From Periplaneta americana (lineage: Eukaryota; Arthropoda; Insecta; Blattodea; Blattidae): DNA of 64,000 nucleotides. Below the pieces are notes generated by a model that saw only the letters and a list, made by a program, of their open reading frames with translations, had not been told where the DNA came from and ran no database searches. Location: NCBI RefSeq assembly GCF_040183065.1, contig NW_027185501.1:2929501-2993500 (forward strand). The letters are read 5' to 3'. The position numbers and the translations under genes were made by a program. Below, piece by piece: positions 10,700-21,289 of the stretch (position 1 is the stretch's first letter; each line of letters opens with the position of its first letter).

Positions 10700-11601
10700 G
10701 CAGATCAACTTTACGGGGAGTTATACCTGAAATCTTGATTTGCATAATACACGTCACTGTTCGTTAACAGAAACCCACAATTTAAGTCACACGGAGTTAG
10801 TGTGCACTCGAAGTTGGTTGCTTGACGGTTGTCAGCCCACTTTGAGGTCTGTGGATATAGAGGGAAAAATTGTATCGGTGTCGGTTAGAGTTCCCGGGTA
10901 GCTCAGTGGTAGAGCGTTGGTATGTTAAACCAAAGGTCCCGGCTTCGATACCCGGCGCCGGAACAATTTTTCCCTCGAAATTATTCAAATCAACTTTACG
11001 GGGAGTTATACCTGAAATCTTGTTTTGCATAATACACGTCACTGTTCGTTAACAGAAAACCACAATTATTTAAGTCACACGGAGTTAGTGTGCACTCGAA
11101 GTTGGTTGCTTGACGGTTGTCAGCCCACTTTGAGGTCTGTGGATATAGAGGGAAAAATTGGATCGGTGTCGGTTAGAGTTCCCGGGTAGCTCAGTGGTAG
11201 AGCGTTGGTATGTTAAACCAAAGATCCCGGGTTCGATACCCGGCTCCGGAACAATTTTTCCCTCGAAATTATTCAAATCAACTTTACAGGGAGTTATACC
11301 TGAAATCTTGATTTGCATAATACACGTCACTGTTCGTTAACAGAAACCCACAATTTAAGTCACACGGAGTTAGTGTGCACTCGAAGTTGGTTGCTTGACG
11401 GTTGTCAGCCCACTTTGAGGTCTGTGGATATAGAGGGAAAAATTGTATCGGTGTCGGTTAGAGTTCCCGGGTAGCTCAGTGGTAGAGCGTTGGTATGTTA
11501 AACCAAAGGTCCCGGGTTCGATACCCGGCTCCGGAACAATTTTTCCCTCGAAATTATTCAAATCAACTTTACGGGGAGTTATACCTGAAATCTTGATTTG
11601 C
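10700..11601 (+). repeat. SINE-derived satellite, array 1 (three full tRNA-like units)
   Basis: Direct repeats with a period of 285-288 bp. Each unit joins the ~160-bp SINE seen at 2753-2912 to a ~125-bp spacer (acacgtcactgttcgttaac onward). The tRNA-like blocks are 10892-10963, 11180-11251 and 11465-11536. Copies 2 and 3 fold as a cloverleaf: a D arm, a TTGGT/ACCAA anticodon stem with loop ATGTTAA (anticodon GTT, Asn), and a CCGGG/CCCGG T stem. The acceptor stem has one C-C mismatch. The array starts within a SINE tail and ends precisely at a SINE 3' end. Confidence 0.9.
10860..10976 (+). promoter_or_regulatory. Pol III-type boxes and terminator inside a 13-bp inverted repeat
   Basis: Within the first unit, the tRNA-like block has the A box TAGCTCAGTGG and a B box (CTTCGATACCC here, GGTTCGATACCC in the sister units). 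It is bracketed by a perfect inverted repeat, GAGGGAAAAATTG at 10860-10872 and CAATTTTTCCCTC at 10964-10976. The right arm supplies a run of five T directly after the discriminator region, a plausible RNA polymerase III stop. The same layout recurs in every unit of both arrays. Confidence 0.6.
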
Positions 11602-12404
11602 TTATGTCTTAGTTGTTTAGGTCTACATAACCATTCTCATGACCTTGTTGTTCATTTGTGTGTAAGAGACTAGTGATTTATTGCTTCAGAAATTTTGGCT
11701 ATTGTGAAGGACGTGTCACCCAAATACTTGCGGCTTTTGGTAGGCTATGCCTTGCATGTACAAATATGCGACAGGTTAAACTTTCGGTATGACTTGGCAG
11801 AGCTGCAGCACTCCTTGCTTTGACAGGAAATTAAAAATAATATTTATTTTAATTTGTAGAAGAACTGTTACAGCTTTTATTGGTAAATTGCTTTATATTT
11901 CATCTGGCCGGTAATATGTACTATTATCTGATGCATTATGATTTTTCGCGTCGACTGTACTGGAATTGACACTGCATTCAAAGTCGTCCTGAGATCTGCA
12001 GGGTGGGAAGCTCGTAAGAGAGTGTGTCTTGAAGGTCAGGGGGTAGAGTGGTGAAGGGAAGCAGAGGGAAACTGCCGCTGTTTAAGACCCATATTTCGCT
12101 GCAATGGCTTGCAGAGCCAGGTGACAAGGAAATATCTTTCCTCCCCTCCCACATCGCTATTGTAATGCTACGTCAAATGGATTCTCTATTCCCTTGAAAC
12201 TAAATGACAACATTTTTATTTTCTTTTCACATACTTATTGTTGTAGAATTTTATCGGTTAATATAACGAAATTAATATTCTCCTTTGCCTTATTATTACG
12301 TATACTGTATAGCCAGTCTCCAGCAGAATCTAATATTTGCCTTACCTCAAAATAATTGCACGAGTAGAATCCTTTTGATATAGCACATAAAATACGAAAG
12401 AGAA
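11602..12404. other. Unassigned MULE interior or guest flank
   Basis: No gene recognised. Mixed base composition, with a GC-richer patch near 11990-12180 that encodes nothing clear. Confidence 0.4.
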
Positions 12405-13818
12405 GGTGCCCCACTCCGACCGATAGTGAGTGCCATCAATTCACCTACTCAGGCCCTAGCTCGTTTTCTGGCTACGAAGCTCCAACCCCTCACTGAAGAG
12501 ATCAAATCCAACATCAAGGATTCATCGAGATTATAGACAAAATTAAGCTACAGGACGGAGATCTACTAGTCAGTTTTGACATAACTTCACTGTTCACCAA
12601 TGTTTCTGTCAACGAAGCCACCTACATCATACACCAGAAACTCATAGCTCAAGATCTGCCGACAGAATGGGCAACACTAGCGGAGTTCTGTCTACAATCA
12701 ACCTTCTCCAGTTCCAAAACAACTTCTATGCTCAGAATGAAGGTCTGGCGATGGGCTCCCCATTATCACCTATAGCAGCCAACATTTTCATGGAAGCCTT
12801 CGAAATTGAAGCTTTAGCCAACATACAACCATCACTTTCACATTGGTTCAGATACATTGACGATACATGTGATATGGCCACACGGTGAAGCAATCTTGCA
12901 CACGTTCCTGACCAACCTCAACGCACAGCATCCCAGCATACAATTCACCATGGAATTAGAACACGAAGATCAACTCCTGTTCCTGGACGTACTGGTTAAG
13001 AAGAGAAGTGATGGCTCTCTCGGCCACTCGGTTTTCAGGAAGTCTACCCACACCAGTAGATACTTACACGCCTCGTCACACCACCACCCAGGAGTCAAGA
13101 GATCGGTCATCAAAACTCTCACCGAGCGCGCTCATAGAATTTGTGACTCTGACAACCTACGAGCAGAACTTCAATTCCTACACAAAACCTTAAAAAACAA
13201 CGGATATGACAACAACATTATAAGGCAGTCCACATACAAGAACTCAAGACCAGAAGCACATGAACAAGATCCTGAACTTATGAACATGAAACAGAAGGCC
13301 TTTCTCCCATACATAGAAGGAACCACAGACAGAATTGGGAAGTTACTGAGGAAATTCAATATCAAGACGGTATACAACGCCCCACACAAGATTTCCCACT
13401 CATTAGTCAGAGTAAAGATAAACTTCCATACCTCCAATCAGCCGGAATATACATGATCTCTTGCTCCTGCGGTTTAAAATGCATAGGCCAAACTGGACGT
13501 ACAGTGGAAGATAGAAGGAAGGAACACATCCGACTCTGCAAATACGGACCATACGAAAAATCAGCTATAGCCTTACACTCAGCAGATTCAGGCCACGCCA
13601 TCGAATTCGACAATATCAAGATAATAGATAAAGAAGACAACTTATACAGAAGACTGGTTAAAGAAGCCTTCCACATCAAACAACATCCCAACAACATCAA
13701 CAAGGACGAGGGGTTACAACTCAGCAACTCATGGGGAAGTCTATTCCAAGATCATAATTAGGAACGAGAAGCCAGGTCTCCACATGTACGCGGCGCCCCC
13801 TTCATCCGGACATCGGAC

Positions 13819-14330
13819 ACGGTATGAAGGTCACTCTTTTGGACCTTATGAGGGCCAGTATTTAATATGAATACTCTCCTTCACACAGACTCCGACCGGA
13901 TTGGTATCAAGGTCACTCTTTCGGACCTTATGAGGACCAGTATTTAATATGAATACTCCCCTTCACATAGACTCCAACCGGATTGGTATCAAGGTCACTC
14001 TTTCGGACCTTATGAGGGCCGGTATTTAATATGAATACTCCCCTTCACACAGACTCCAACCGGATTGGACCACGTAGGACCAAGCAGATGCCAGAAGGAG
14101 AACCTAAGACCTATACTTATAAACGAGAAACCAGGTTTCCACATGTACGCGGCGCCCCCCCCTTCATCCGGACATCGGGCACGGTATCAAGGTCACTCTT
14201 TCGGACCTAATGAGGGCCAGTATTTAATAAGAATACTCCCCTTCATAAAGACCTCAACCGGATTGGTCAACGTAGGACCAATCAGATGCCAGAAGGAGAA
14301 CCTACGACCTATCACAGCAAGTACTCCCCC
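13819..14330 (+). repeat. ~83-bp tandem repeats in the Penelope 3' region
   Basis: A unit beginning ggtatcaaggtcactctttc and containing ccagtatttaatatgaatac recurs at about 13820, 13903, 13985 and 14187. A larger duplication (gagaaaccaggtttccacat) repeats the stretch after the nuclease frame near 13766 and 14128. The repeats belong to the element's non-coding tail. Confidence 0.75.
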
Positions 14331-14339
14331 CATCGAGGC

Positions 14340-14340
<1 letters not shown>

Positions 14341-14391
<51 letters not shown>
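14341..14391. repeat. (TA)n microsatellite
   Basis: About 25 uninterrupted ta units next to the Penelope tail. Confidence 0.95.
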
Positions 14392-14392
<1 letters not shown>

Positions 14393-14422
14393 AGCTGGCA
14401 GACTATTTCCTTATCCAACAAC

Positions 14423-14934
14423 TAGTGATGGGCGAAGTTGTTCTTTTCCCGGAACAGTTCCGACGGTTCCGGTTCCGAAAAAATACTATGTTCCAAATAA
14501 CAGTTCCGAAATAACAGTCACCAGTGGTGATGAGTCGGAGTCGTTGAGTCGTTCAAACGAACGGTACAGTACCCTCCCTCTTCACCATAGGCAAATAACA
14601 CCATGCAGCTCACACTGGAGCACTCATAGGCATGACATAGTACACATTCTTATCTATAGATGGCACTGCAATGCACATTCGAATCGATTTTGGAAAATTG
14701 CTGTGCATGCGGACAGAACTCAAAAGCTTAATGTTAGTAATTACACAGCTGTTGACTACAAGGACAGAATACAACACTTTGTTTTCGTACATAAAGTTAT
14801 AAAGACATGGTAGCCAACTAAAAAAAAATAACATAACATCTAAAACATATGGTATGTAATTTCTGTTCTCTCTATTACATAATAAAAAAAAAACAAATCA
14901 TTAATTTTTATTTTTACTTTTCTTAATACACAGT

Positions 14935-14998
<64 letters not shown>

Positions 14999-15956
14999 TT
15001 AATAATAATAAATATTACAATTTCATAAATAAAAAAAGATATATATTGGCAATACTGAAACCTGGAAACCCCGCAGTGGGTTAGTAAAATGTTGGAATCG
15101 CATCTTTACCAAAGTGTAATTTAAACTTCGCATTAAACCTCGCTCTCCAAATCAGTACTTATATGGGTAGTTTCCAACAAATAATGCTACAACATTTTTG
15201 TCGTTCTTTGATAACAGAGAAGATAGCACAAAAACTTGTGCTTGTCAGACTTAACCTCAACAAACGACATACAGACATTGTAACTAAACCACTCATTACC
15301 ATTTACGACTTTAACCTTTGTATAGAATCAGCTGATCAATGAATTAATAATAGTATGCGTACTTTATGACTTTGTAGAATGTTTATAAAACAGAATTAGT
15401 CAACTAATGGTGAAATGAACCATAAAGCGGGAATCAATATTACAGATTATTGAATACATACTATAACATTACAGATGATTGGCCAGTCTTACAAATGTTG
15501 ATATTAAAGTTCGCGCCACCGCAAGGATTTCAATGTCCATGCGCCCCCCTCCAACCACGTGAGAGTTTCAAGTACAGTGTAACTGCAGCTGTCGTTGGTT
15601 CATCGGAACAAGCTCCGACGTTCCGACTGTTATCTCGGAGTCGGAACATACCTTGTGCAACGAGGTACTGCAAGCCCGCAACAGCTGGGCAAGTGAGCAG
15701 CTCGGAGTCGGAACACTGTTATTTCGGAACAGGAGGTTCCGACCTACTGTTAATTTTTGCAACAGTTCCGAGGGAGTCGGAACATACCTTGTGCCACGCG
15801 GTACTGCGAGCCCGCAACAGTTGGGAAGTGAGCAGCTCGGAGTCGGAACACTGTTATTTCGGAACAGGAGGTTCCGACCTACTGTTCATTTTTGCAACAG
15901 TTCCGAGACCGGAACAGTTCCAAAATAACTGTTGTGTTATTTTTTACCCATCTCTA
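14423..15956. mobile_element. Non-autonomous hAT with TAGTGATGGG ends
   Basis: A perfect 8-bp duplication ccaacaac at 14415-14422 and 15957-15964 flanks inverted ends TAGTGATGGG and CCCATCTCTA. There is no transposase. Subterminal regions are full of ggaacagttccg-type words. A ~133-bp direct duplication (15642-15775 and 15776-15905) repeats cggagtcggaacactg and surrounding text. A (TAA)n run lies at 14938-15000. Inserted into the Penelope-like element after that element had landed. Confidence 0.85.
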
Positions 15957-15968
15957 CCAACAACTGCT

Positions 15969-16003
15969 CTGAAGATGACCACAACACAGCGGTCGAAACG
16001 TCA
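15969..16003 (+). ncRNA. Hammerhead-ribozyme-like motif of the Penelope-like element
   Basis: CTGAAGA at 15969-15975 is followed by a GACC/GGTC stem (15977-15980 with 15991-15994), then GAAA at 15995-15998 and CGTC. This matches the conserved core CUGANGA, stem II, GAAA of hammerhead ribozymes, which are known in Penelope-like elements. Stem III would be minimal and stem I was not traced, so activity is not claimed. Confidence 0.45.
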
Positions 16004-16239
16004 GCCAATAACACCAAGACAACGCGGTAGAAGCTCTGAAGCTTATCCACACACCACGAAAGAGACTTCTTTTCCAGTTTTAGAAAATTGTTGACATCAG
16101 TATATCTGAGTGTTGCTTTGGTGTGACGTCTTAGTACCGTAACTTAACCAGTGCAAATTTGCAAGCATGAGTGTGTGTGAATTACAGAATATTAATTTTA
16201 TTTTTCTCAACTTTCCTTTGCGGAGAATATTGATGTAAT

Positions 16240-16900
16240 GAAGTGAAATTAAAGGGTCGTCCGTTACCCGACTTAAATCTTACTCAAGCTTCATCCAGCC
16301 GAAATAGTGCATATACAGTATGTACTGTAAGGAAGTATAACAATGAAATTTACGCTAAGCATTTGTGGTTACGTGGATGTGAACAAAAAAAAAAATATGT
16401 ATTTTGTCTTCCTTGCCTCCTCTTCGGTGGTGATGCTGCATGGACAAGGAGTGGTGTGACAGAGTTAGGACATTTGCCCATAAAAAGCAAAATGCACGAA
16501 TCTTCGCAGTCTCACCTGAAAAATGTTGTTTCATTGGCTATGTTAGGCAAAACTAATATTGCTGTGCAATTAAGTGAAACGAACAGAACAAACATTCTCA
16601 AACATAATCAAGAAGTGAGAAAAAAATCGTGAAATTATTTTTTAAAAATATTGATTGTATCAAATTTTGTGGCCAATATGAACTTCCCCTTAGGGGACGT
16701 GATTAAAAAACGATTTGAAGAACCCTGGTGTATTTCGTGGGTTGCTACAGTTCGTGAATAATCTAAATGAGCCTCTCAAAAATCATTTGGAACATGCCAC
16801 TGTTTAAAGGTAATTCTAAGACAATTCAGAATGCACTGGTAGATTGCAAGTTGTGTGTCTGCCGATCTGAAATTCAGACTGAAATCGATGGTATTAGTTT
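16240..16900 (+). pseudogene. ZMYM/TTF-type hAT transposase N-terminal remnant
   Basis: The frame reads GRPLPDLNLTQ, then LRGCEQKKKYVFCLPCLLFG and WTRSGVTELGH with KMHESSQSHLKN, the TTF-type zinc finger found ahead of DUF4371 hAT transposases. After a stop near 16630 the similarity continues (FVANMNFPLRGRD, NEPLKNHLEHAT-like text) to about 16890 in shifted frames. The catalytic core is missing. The element borders are not clear. It lies inside the MULE. Confidence 0.65.
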
Positions 16901-17690
16901 TTTTTTTTAGCGATTAGCAAATGATACCACAGATTTCTCCCAACTAAGTCAGGAAGTTTTGATTTTTCGATATGTAGTGCATTTATTTTTGTCCTATACT
17001 TATTAGTAATGGTATCAAGAAGTGAAATTTGTATGTACCAAAATCTACTGCAGCTCTCCCAATCCACAAGTTCACGAGCCGCCACTGTGACTTGGATATA
17101 CTAAGTGAAGTGAAATGTGCATTTTGCGTTCACTTGGAAGTGTTGTGCCTCTTCATTTCACAGAAAACTTACTTGTTTCACGGGTTTTTAGGTTATCTGC
17201 ATCACCAGGTTTCATGCAATACTTGAACATTTTCCGGTAATTTATCAATGTAGGTAATTTTATTATTTTTACAATTCTCGTTCTTCAAACTTCCAGTCAT
17301 GAAAAATCAGCACTTTTTGACAATTCCTTCTCTCTCAAAATCGCTAGTTACACGTCCTTCACAATTCCCAAAATTGTTTGTGTATATGTATGATTTTTTC
17401 ACTGTAATTACAGTACGGTATATGGTATTATCATTTAATAATTTTCTTAACTGGGAATATGTGTGTTTATTGTATATCCTCTCACATGTAGTTTCAATAC
17501 TATAAAAAATAATGAACTATTTGATATTCCCATGCCAGTTAACATAACTTAATTTTACAGTTCGGGCATATATTATTTCACATAAACGCACAGGAAGCAC
17601 GTAAGATAGATAATATATTTATTTGTATATACTTTAGATCTTATTTAAAGAAGTTGCGTGTCAATAGTTGTGAATACATTAATATCAGGT
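16900..17690. other. Unassigned MULE interior
   Basis: AT-rich, short frames only, no domain seen. Confidence 0.4.
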
Positions 17691-17699
17691 TACAATTTC

Positions 17700-18130
17700 G
17701 TGTTAGCACCATAACAGTCTTCAGTGCGTTTGGAATCTTAAAGGCGTGCGCAACTCCACACTGCATTCCTTGCTATAAACAAGAGGCAAAGCAAGTTGAT
17801 CCAGCTCTGCTTGTCTGAGAGACGGCCTCGTTACTGTGTCCACGATGGTGAATAAGGATGGACCCACTTTGAATGTTCCGTCAAGAGACCATGTTGTACT
17901 TTGCATCAGCAGCTTGAGGTTCTCTCTTGATCAGAATATTAATATTCAATCCTGTTGATTCCCAAACTCAACGTATGTACCCCGTTCAGTGTCTTTGTGT
18001 AGAGTTCTGTGATCTCTGCAAGGTTGTTCAATGCAGTAGGGTTAGGTAGGAGGTGGCGTTTCCTTCTCTTCTCATCGCTTTGTTTAAATTACTTCTTTCT
18101 GGCAGCAATGCCACCACTCTCGATGGAACA
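17700..18130 (-). pseudogene. MULE transposase, N-terminal/catalytic start
   Basis: Read downward from 18130: NLNKAMRREKKRHLLPNPTA, then YTKTLNGVHTLSLG-like text. Next comes LMQSTTWSLDGTFKVGPSLF at about 17910-17850, where DGTF holds the first catalytic aspartate of MULE transposases. ALPLVYSKE follows before similarity stops at about 17740. The next piece of the same protein is at 9240, so guests separate the first and second catalytic residues. Frame changes occur between 17930 and 18050. Further N-terminal sequence toward 18530 is not recognisable. Confidence 0.7.
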
Positions 18131-18632
18131 TGCCGCAGTACTTGAGCTGGATGTTCTGCTTCAGTCCTTCTTTCACAATTTCACCTTCCGCCTCTTCTCT
18201 ATTAGGAGACTGCGTGTGCTCGGAAGGGCAATACTTCCACCAGCGGCAGTAGTGACTACTTTTACGCGGACACCCCCCCCCCTCCCTACATTCTCAATAC
18301 TCCTTCCACGCTGATCCGCTTTTGTTTTTATAATATACATATCCTTCCAACAACAGCATCTTTCCCCCTTTGGCTCCTGGGGTCATTTTTGGTATCGCCT
18401 GCATTATAAGTCCTGAACTACTAGGTACTTAAAAGTTTGGAAGAATAATGTCGAATTTTGAAGAATTTTTTACTAAGTAACGAAGAGCAATGGATTCAGT
18501 AAACATTTTTTATACGATTGTAGGTGTTTCCATTCTGGAATCGAGAATATTTGGTTTCAGAAACAACGCATTCGGAATGAAGACCATTCGGAACTAAGAT
18601 TGTTCGGAAATACGTCCGTGAACCGTCTTACA

Positions 18633-19490
18633 AGTGACCACGAACTGATCATAGGTCCCTCGAATAACATCTAAATTGACATGAACTCATCTTTCTTCGT
18701 TGGTGCACCTACTACCGAAGCGGTCTCAACATTGATAGAAATTGAAATACATTGCCTCCCATAACTGCTTGTAGCCCACTTCGTCCGATCACTTGCATGG
18801 GTCACATAATCCCGTAGCTCATCATGGATTCATTTTGCTTTAATATCACCTCCATTTCACCAATTCAGCCGACGCTGAGTGACCTCTTTAAATAACAGAC
18901 TACAAGTTGCCGGAAAGAAAAAGAACGTGCATACATTTTATCTTTCCATGTTAGAATGTGTACTGCATTTTCGGCACTGCCTCCGAGAGCGTAGAAAGAA
19001 AGAAATATATGCATATATACTCGTATAGACTAATCAGTCAGACGAAGTGTAATCAAACTCACATCCCTAGCAGACGAGTCCCTTTCCCTACTCCATCTAC
19101 ACCGGTTCTCACTAGCTGTGTTAAATTAAATTCCAAGCGTTCCGAAAATTTTAGGCGGCTGTACAAGTCTCTCAGAACTTTCGAAACAATTCCAGAAATC
19201 TACATGTAATTCACTGATTCGATCATTGAAGTTTCTTGCAGTATTGTAGGTCTGCAGAGACATCTACCTGCGACAGAGAAAATTTTCAGAGGAAGTGAAC
19301 TCTTTAATGTTTCATAGAATCCATTTATTCAGGAATAAGGGTAATTTACTGCGTCAACCTAGATCATGGGACATCCTACATTACATTTGTTCTGAAGTGT
19401 GCCAAATTACAGCATTTATAACCCTTAAAACGTCACCCTCGTCGAAGAAAAGTTAACCATTTATTATTGCACATTTCCGAAATATTGTAG
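18633..19490. other. Spacer outside the MULE
   Basis: No gene recognised; moderately AT-rich unique-looking sequence. Confidence 0.4.
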
Positions 19491-19603
19491 GAACAACAGG
19501 AGCCCATGCAGTGGAAGGCATTGGCATGCAGCCCATGTAGTGGGACCCTGCAATTATCCCAGTCGAAGATCTGGCTACGGAATTAATGATGGTGGACTAC
19601 AAG
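19491..19603 (+). CDS. Possible host-gene exon (low confidence)
   Basis: The 113-base segment follows aaatattgtag and ends CTACAAG before gtaagacc, a good donor. In one frame it is open throughout and reads NNRSPCSGRHWHAAHVVGP and later SGYGINDGGLQ. It would begin by completing a codon with one base and end with one base over (phase 1), which joins in frame to the phase-1 exon at 29676. The protein is not recognised. A chance open frame cannot be excluded, and the pyrimidine tract is weak. Confidence 0.25.
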
Positions 19604-20370
19604 GTAAGACCTAGCGGCTTTCATCTTCTGTATTACGTGAAGTAATTGAATTAGCATGAACTATTACTCCAGCAGTATTCCAGGTCTGCATTGCAATAGC
19701 AGCAAACTGAGGGTTTAAGATTATTTATCTCTAGAAATATAGGGCTTTTACTTTGAGAAATATTCATGTTAATTTATTACATTTTCATAACATCTTGAGC
19801 GGGTAATTCTCCTTAATTCTTGAAATTAGTGTGTAGAGATTTTTTGATAGCTTGGATGATCGAATATGTGGAAATATGTAGATTTTAATGATGATAAAAC
19901 AGTAGGCTATGTTCTTCCGTATCGGGTTTTATGTCTTTTGGGACTTAGGCAACATCAGCTGTTACAAACTGCATACAAAAGTATCAACCACGTATGTACG
20001 AGTATGTACAGATACGGAACAAAAATTGGAGATCCCTTATTGTAGGCCTATAAGTTTCGCAATGTGTTGGCCACTTAGTGTCAATCCAAAGATAAGTGCA
20101 CAGTACATAAAATAATTTTCACGCGCAATTCTCGCCCACGTCAAATGTGAGCTCTGCAAGACAGAATTTCAATCAGGGACACCAATAATCGTGGGGCTTT
20201 CGTAGTACAATCAAAATTACCCCATGTCTACATGTGTGCCCCCCCACTCCACACGAATATAAAAATTGAAGTTACAACTTTTATTTTCAGAATTCTATTA
20301 ATCCTATAATTATTACTCAAATAGGCCTAAATTATATTTAGCTCAAAACTTTTACGTAACATTTGTTTTA
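19604..20370. other. Spacer; candidate intron
   Basis: No feature supported apart from a tRNA-like scrap just beyond it at about 20371-20422 on the minus strand (GGCTGGGTAGCGTAGTCGGT), likely a SINE fragment lacking a B box. Confidence 0.4.
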
Positions 20371-21289
20371 CAACTTCGAGCACAGAAGGCCAGCGCTATA
20401 CCGACTACGCTACCCAGCCGACGGATTTTAGTTCATCTTTTCACATTGATGATTTTTATAATGCTTTAGACCAGCGGTTCCCAAACTTTTTCAGCAAAAT
20501 TTTCCCGTGGAGCCCCAAGAAATGTTTAGCTTTTAGTTATGTTTATGTTTTATGGGGCATATTATATACGATACGTATACGAAAGTATGAATAAATAGAT
20601 ACATTAACAAAGGAAACAATAGTAAAAAAAGTACTGGAAGTAATGTTATTTAAATCTATAAAATGATATAACATCCAGTTAAGATATTTACAAAATGTTA
20701 CAAAGTTCATGTACAGCTGTCAAAAGAAAAAGTGGCCGCTCTCCTGAAACAAAGTTCCCTTCGGGTATCTTCGCTACAATTCGGAGACAGGCGATGTTAC
20801 ATGTTGTTGGACCACGTTGCCTGATATCTATAGTTATAATTGAAGTATTCTGTATGTTATTCGATAGCGTAATGGTAGCGTTCCGGTTTCTTATTCGTGA
20901 GGTCCTGCGTTCGAATACAACCTCGTGCTTTTTATGTTCTTTTTTCTTCTGTTTTTGAGAGAGACAAACTATACATAATGGCTCCTTTCTCTTTTACGAT
21001 TATTTCAGTAATTAACATCAGGTTCATTAATATATTATGTCATGACTTTATCATTATGATACTGTGGCTGCAAATGGAAAGATAAAAGATTTTATTCTCA
21101 ATAAAATATCTTTCGTGGCATAAACAAAACAGATTTACTGGCGTCGGCCTTAAAACATTCAAACAATTAAGCGTTCAAAAATCAAAACAAAAAGCCACAA
21201 TTCAATATTTAGTCTATTTTCCTCTTTTCTCGATCATCTTGCAGTCGAGTGGGCATGAAATTGACTAGTCTTTGCAAATAGCGACTGTT

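Larger units (their letters stand above)
12405..16100 (+). mobile_element. Penelope-like element fossil, interrupted by a hAT
   Basis: The plus strand shows Penelope-type reverse transcriptase text (DGDLLVSFDITSLFTNV, GLAMGSPLSPIAANI, FRYIDDT) from about 12500 to 12890. It continues to about 13440 and then into a GIY-YIG-type nuclease domain (SCSCGLKCIGQTGR, then RRKEH) at 13453-13760. A non-coding 3' part with short tandem repeats follows. It is 5'-truncated and fragmentary, with a few breaks in the reading frame. A hAT inserted at 14423-15956 splits its 3' region, which resumes at 15965. Not young: coding decay is moderate. Confidence 0.8.
7262..18624 (-). mobile_element. Mutator-like element (MULE), 11.4 kb through nested insertions
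   Basis: Flanked by the 8-bp duplication gtcttaca at 7254-7261 and 18625-18632. Both ends carry inverted repeats of more than 100 bp rich in TTCCGAA: the left reads GCGTTCCCGGACGTATTTCC and the right, reversed, GGTTCACGGACGTATTTCC. Further in, both share ATTCCGAATGCGTTGTTTC. Transposase pieces lie on the minus strand at both sides (17700-18130 and 7486-9240), matching one gene that ran inward from the right end. The 8.5 kb between them, from 9.24 to 17.7 kb, is largely guest DNA: a SINE-derived satellite, a Penelope-like fossil with a hAT inside, and a ZMYM-type hAT. A deleted hAT sits at 7557-8614. Confidence 0.85.

Noticed and set aside
10892-11536. Genuine tRNA-Asn genes
   Set aside because: The tRNA-like blocks recur in a 285-bp satellite and as a retroposed SINE, and the acceptor stem has a C-C mismatch, so they are reported as SINE-derived units.
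10797-11561. Repeated 60-81 residue frames on both strands
   Set aside because: They are translations of the SINE-derived satellite. Similarity among them reflects DNA repetition, not protein conservation. The same holds for 52772-55544.
13819-14330. CRISPR-like array from regularly spaced repeats
   Set aside because: The repeats are contiguous ~83-bp tandem units of a Penelope-like element in a eukaryotic genome. There are no unique spacers.
15450-16094. 214-residue plus-strand frame
   Set aside because: It spans the internal duplication of a non-autonomous hAT and runs across the hAT border into the Penelope-like tail, so it is not a gene.
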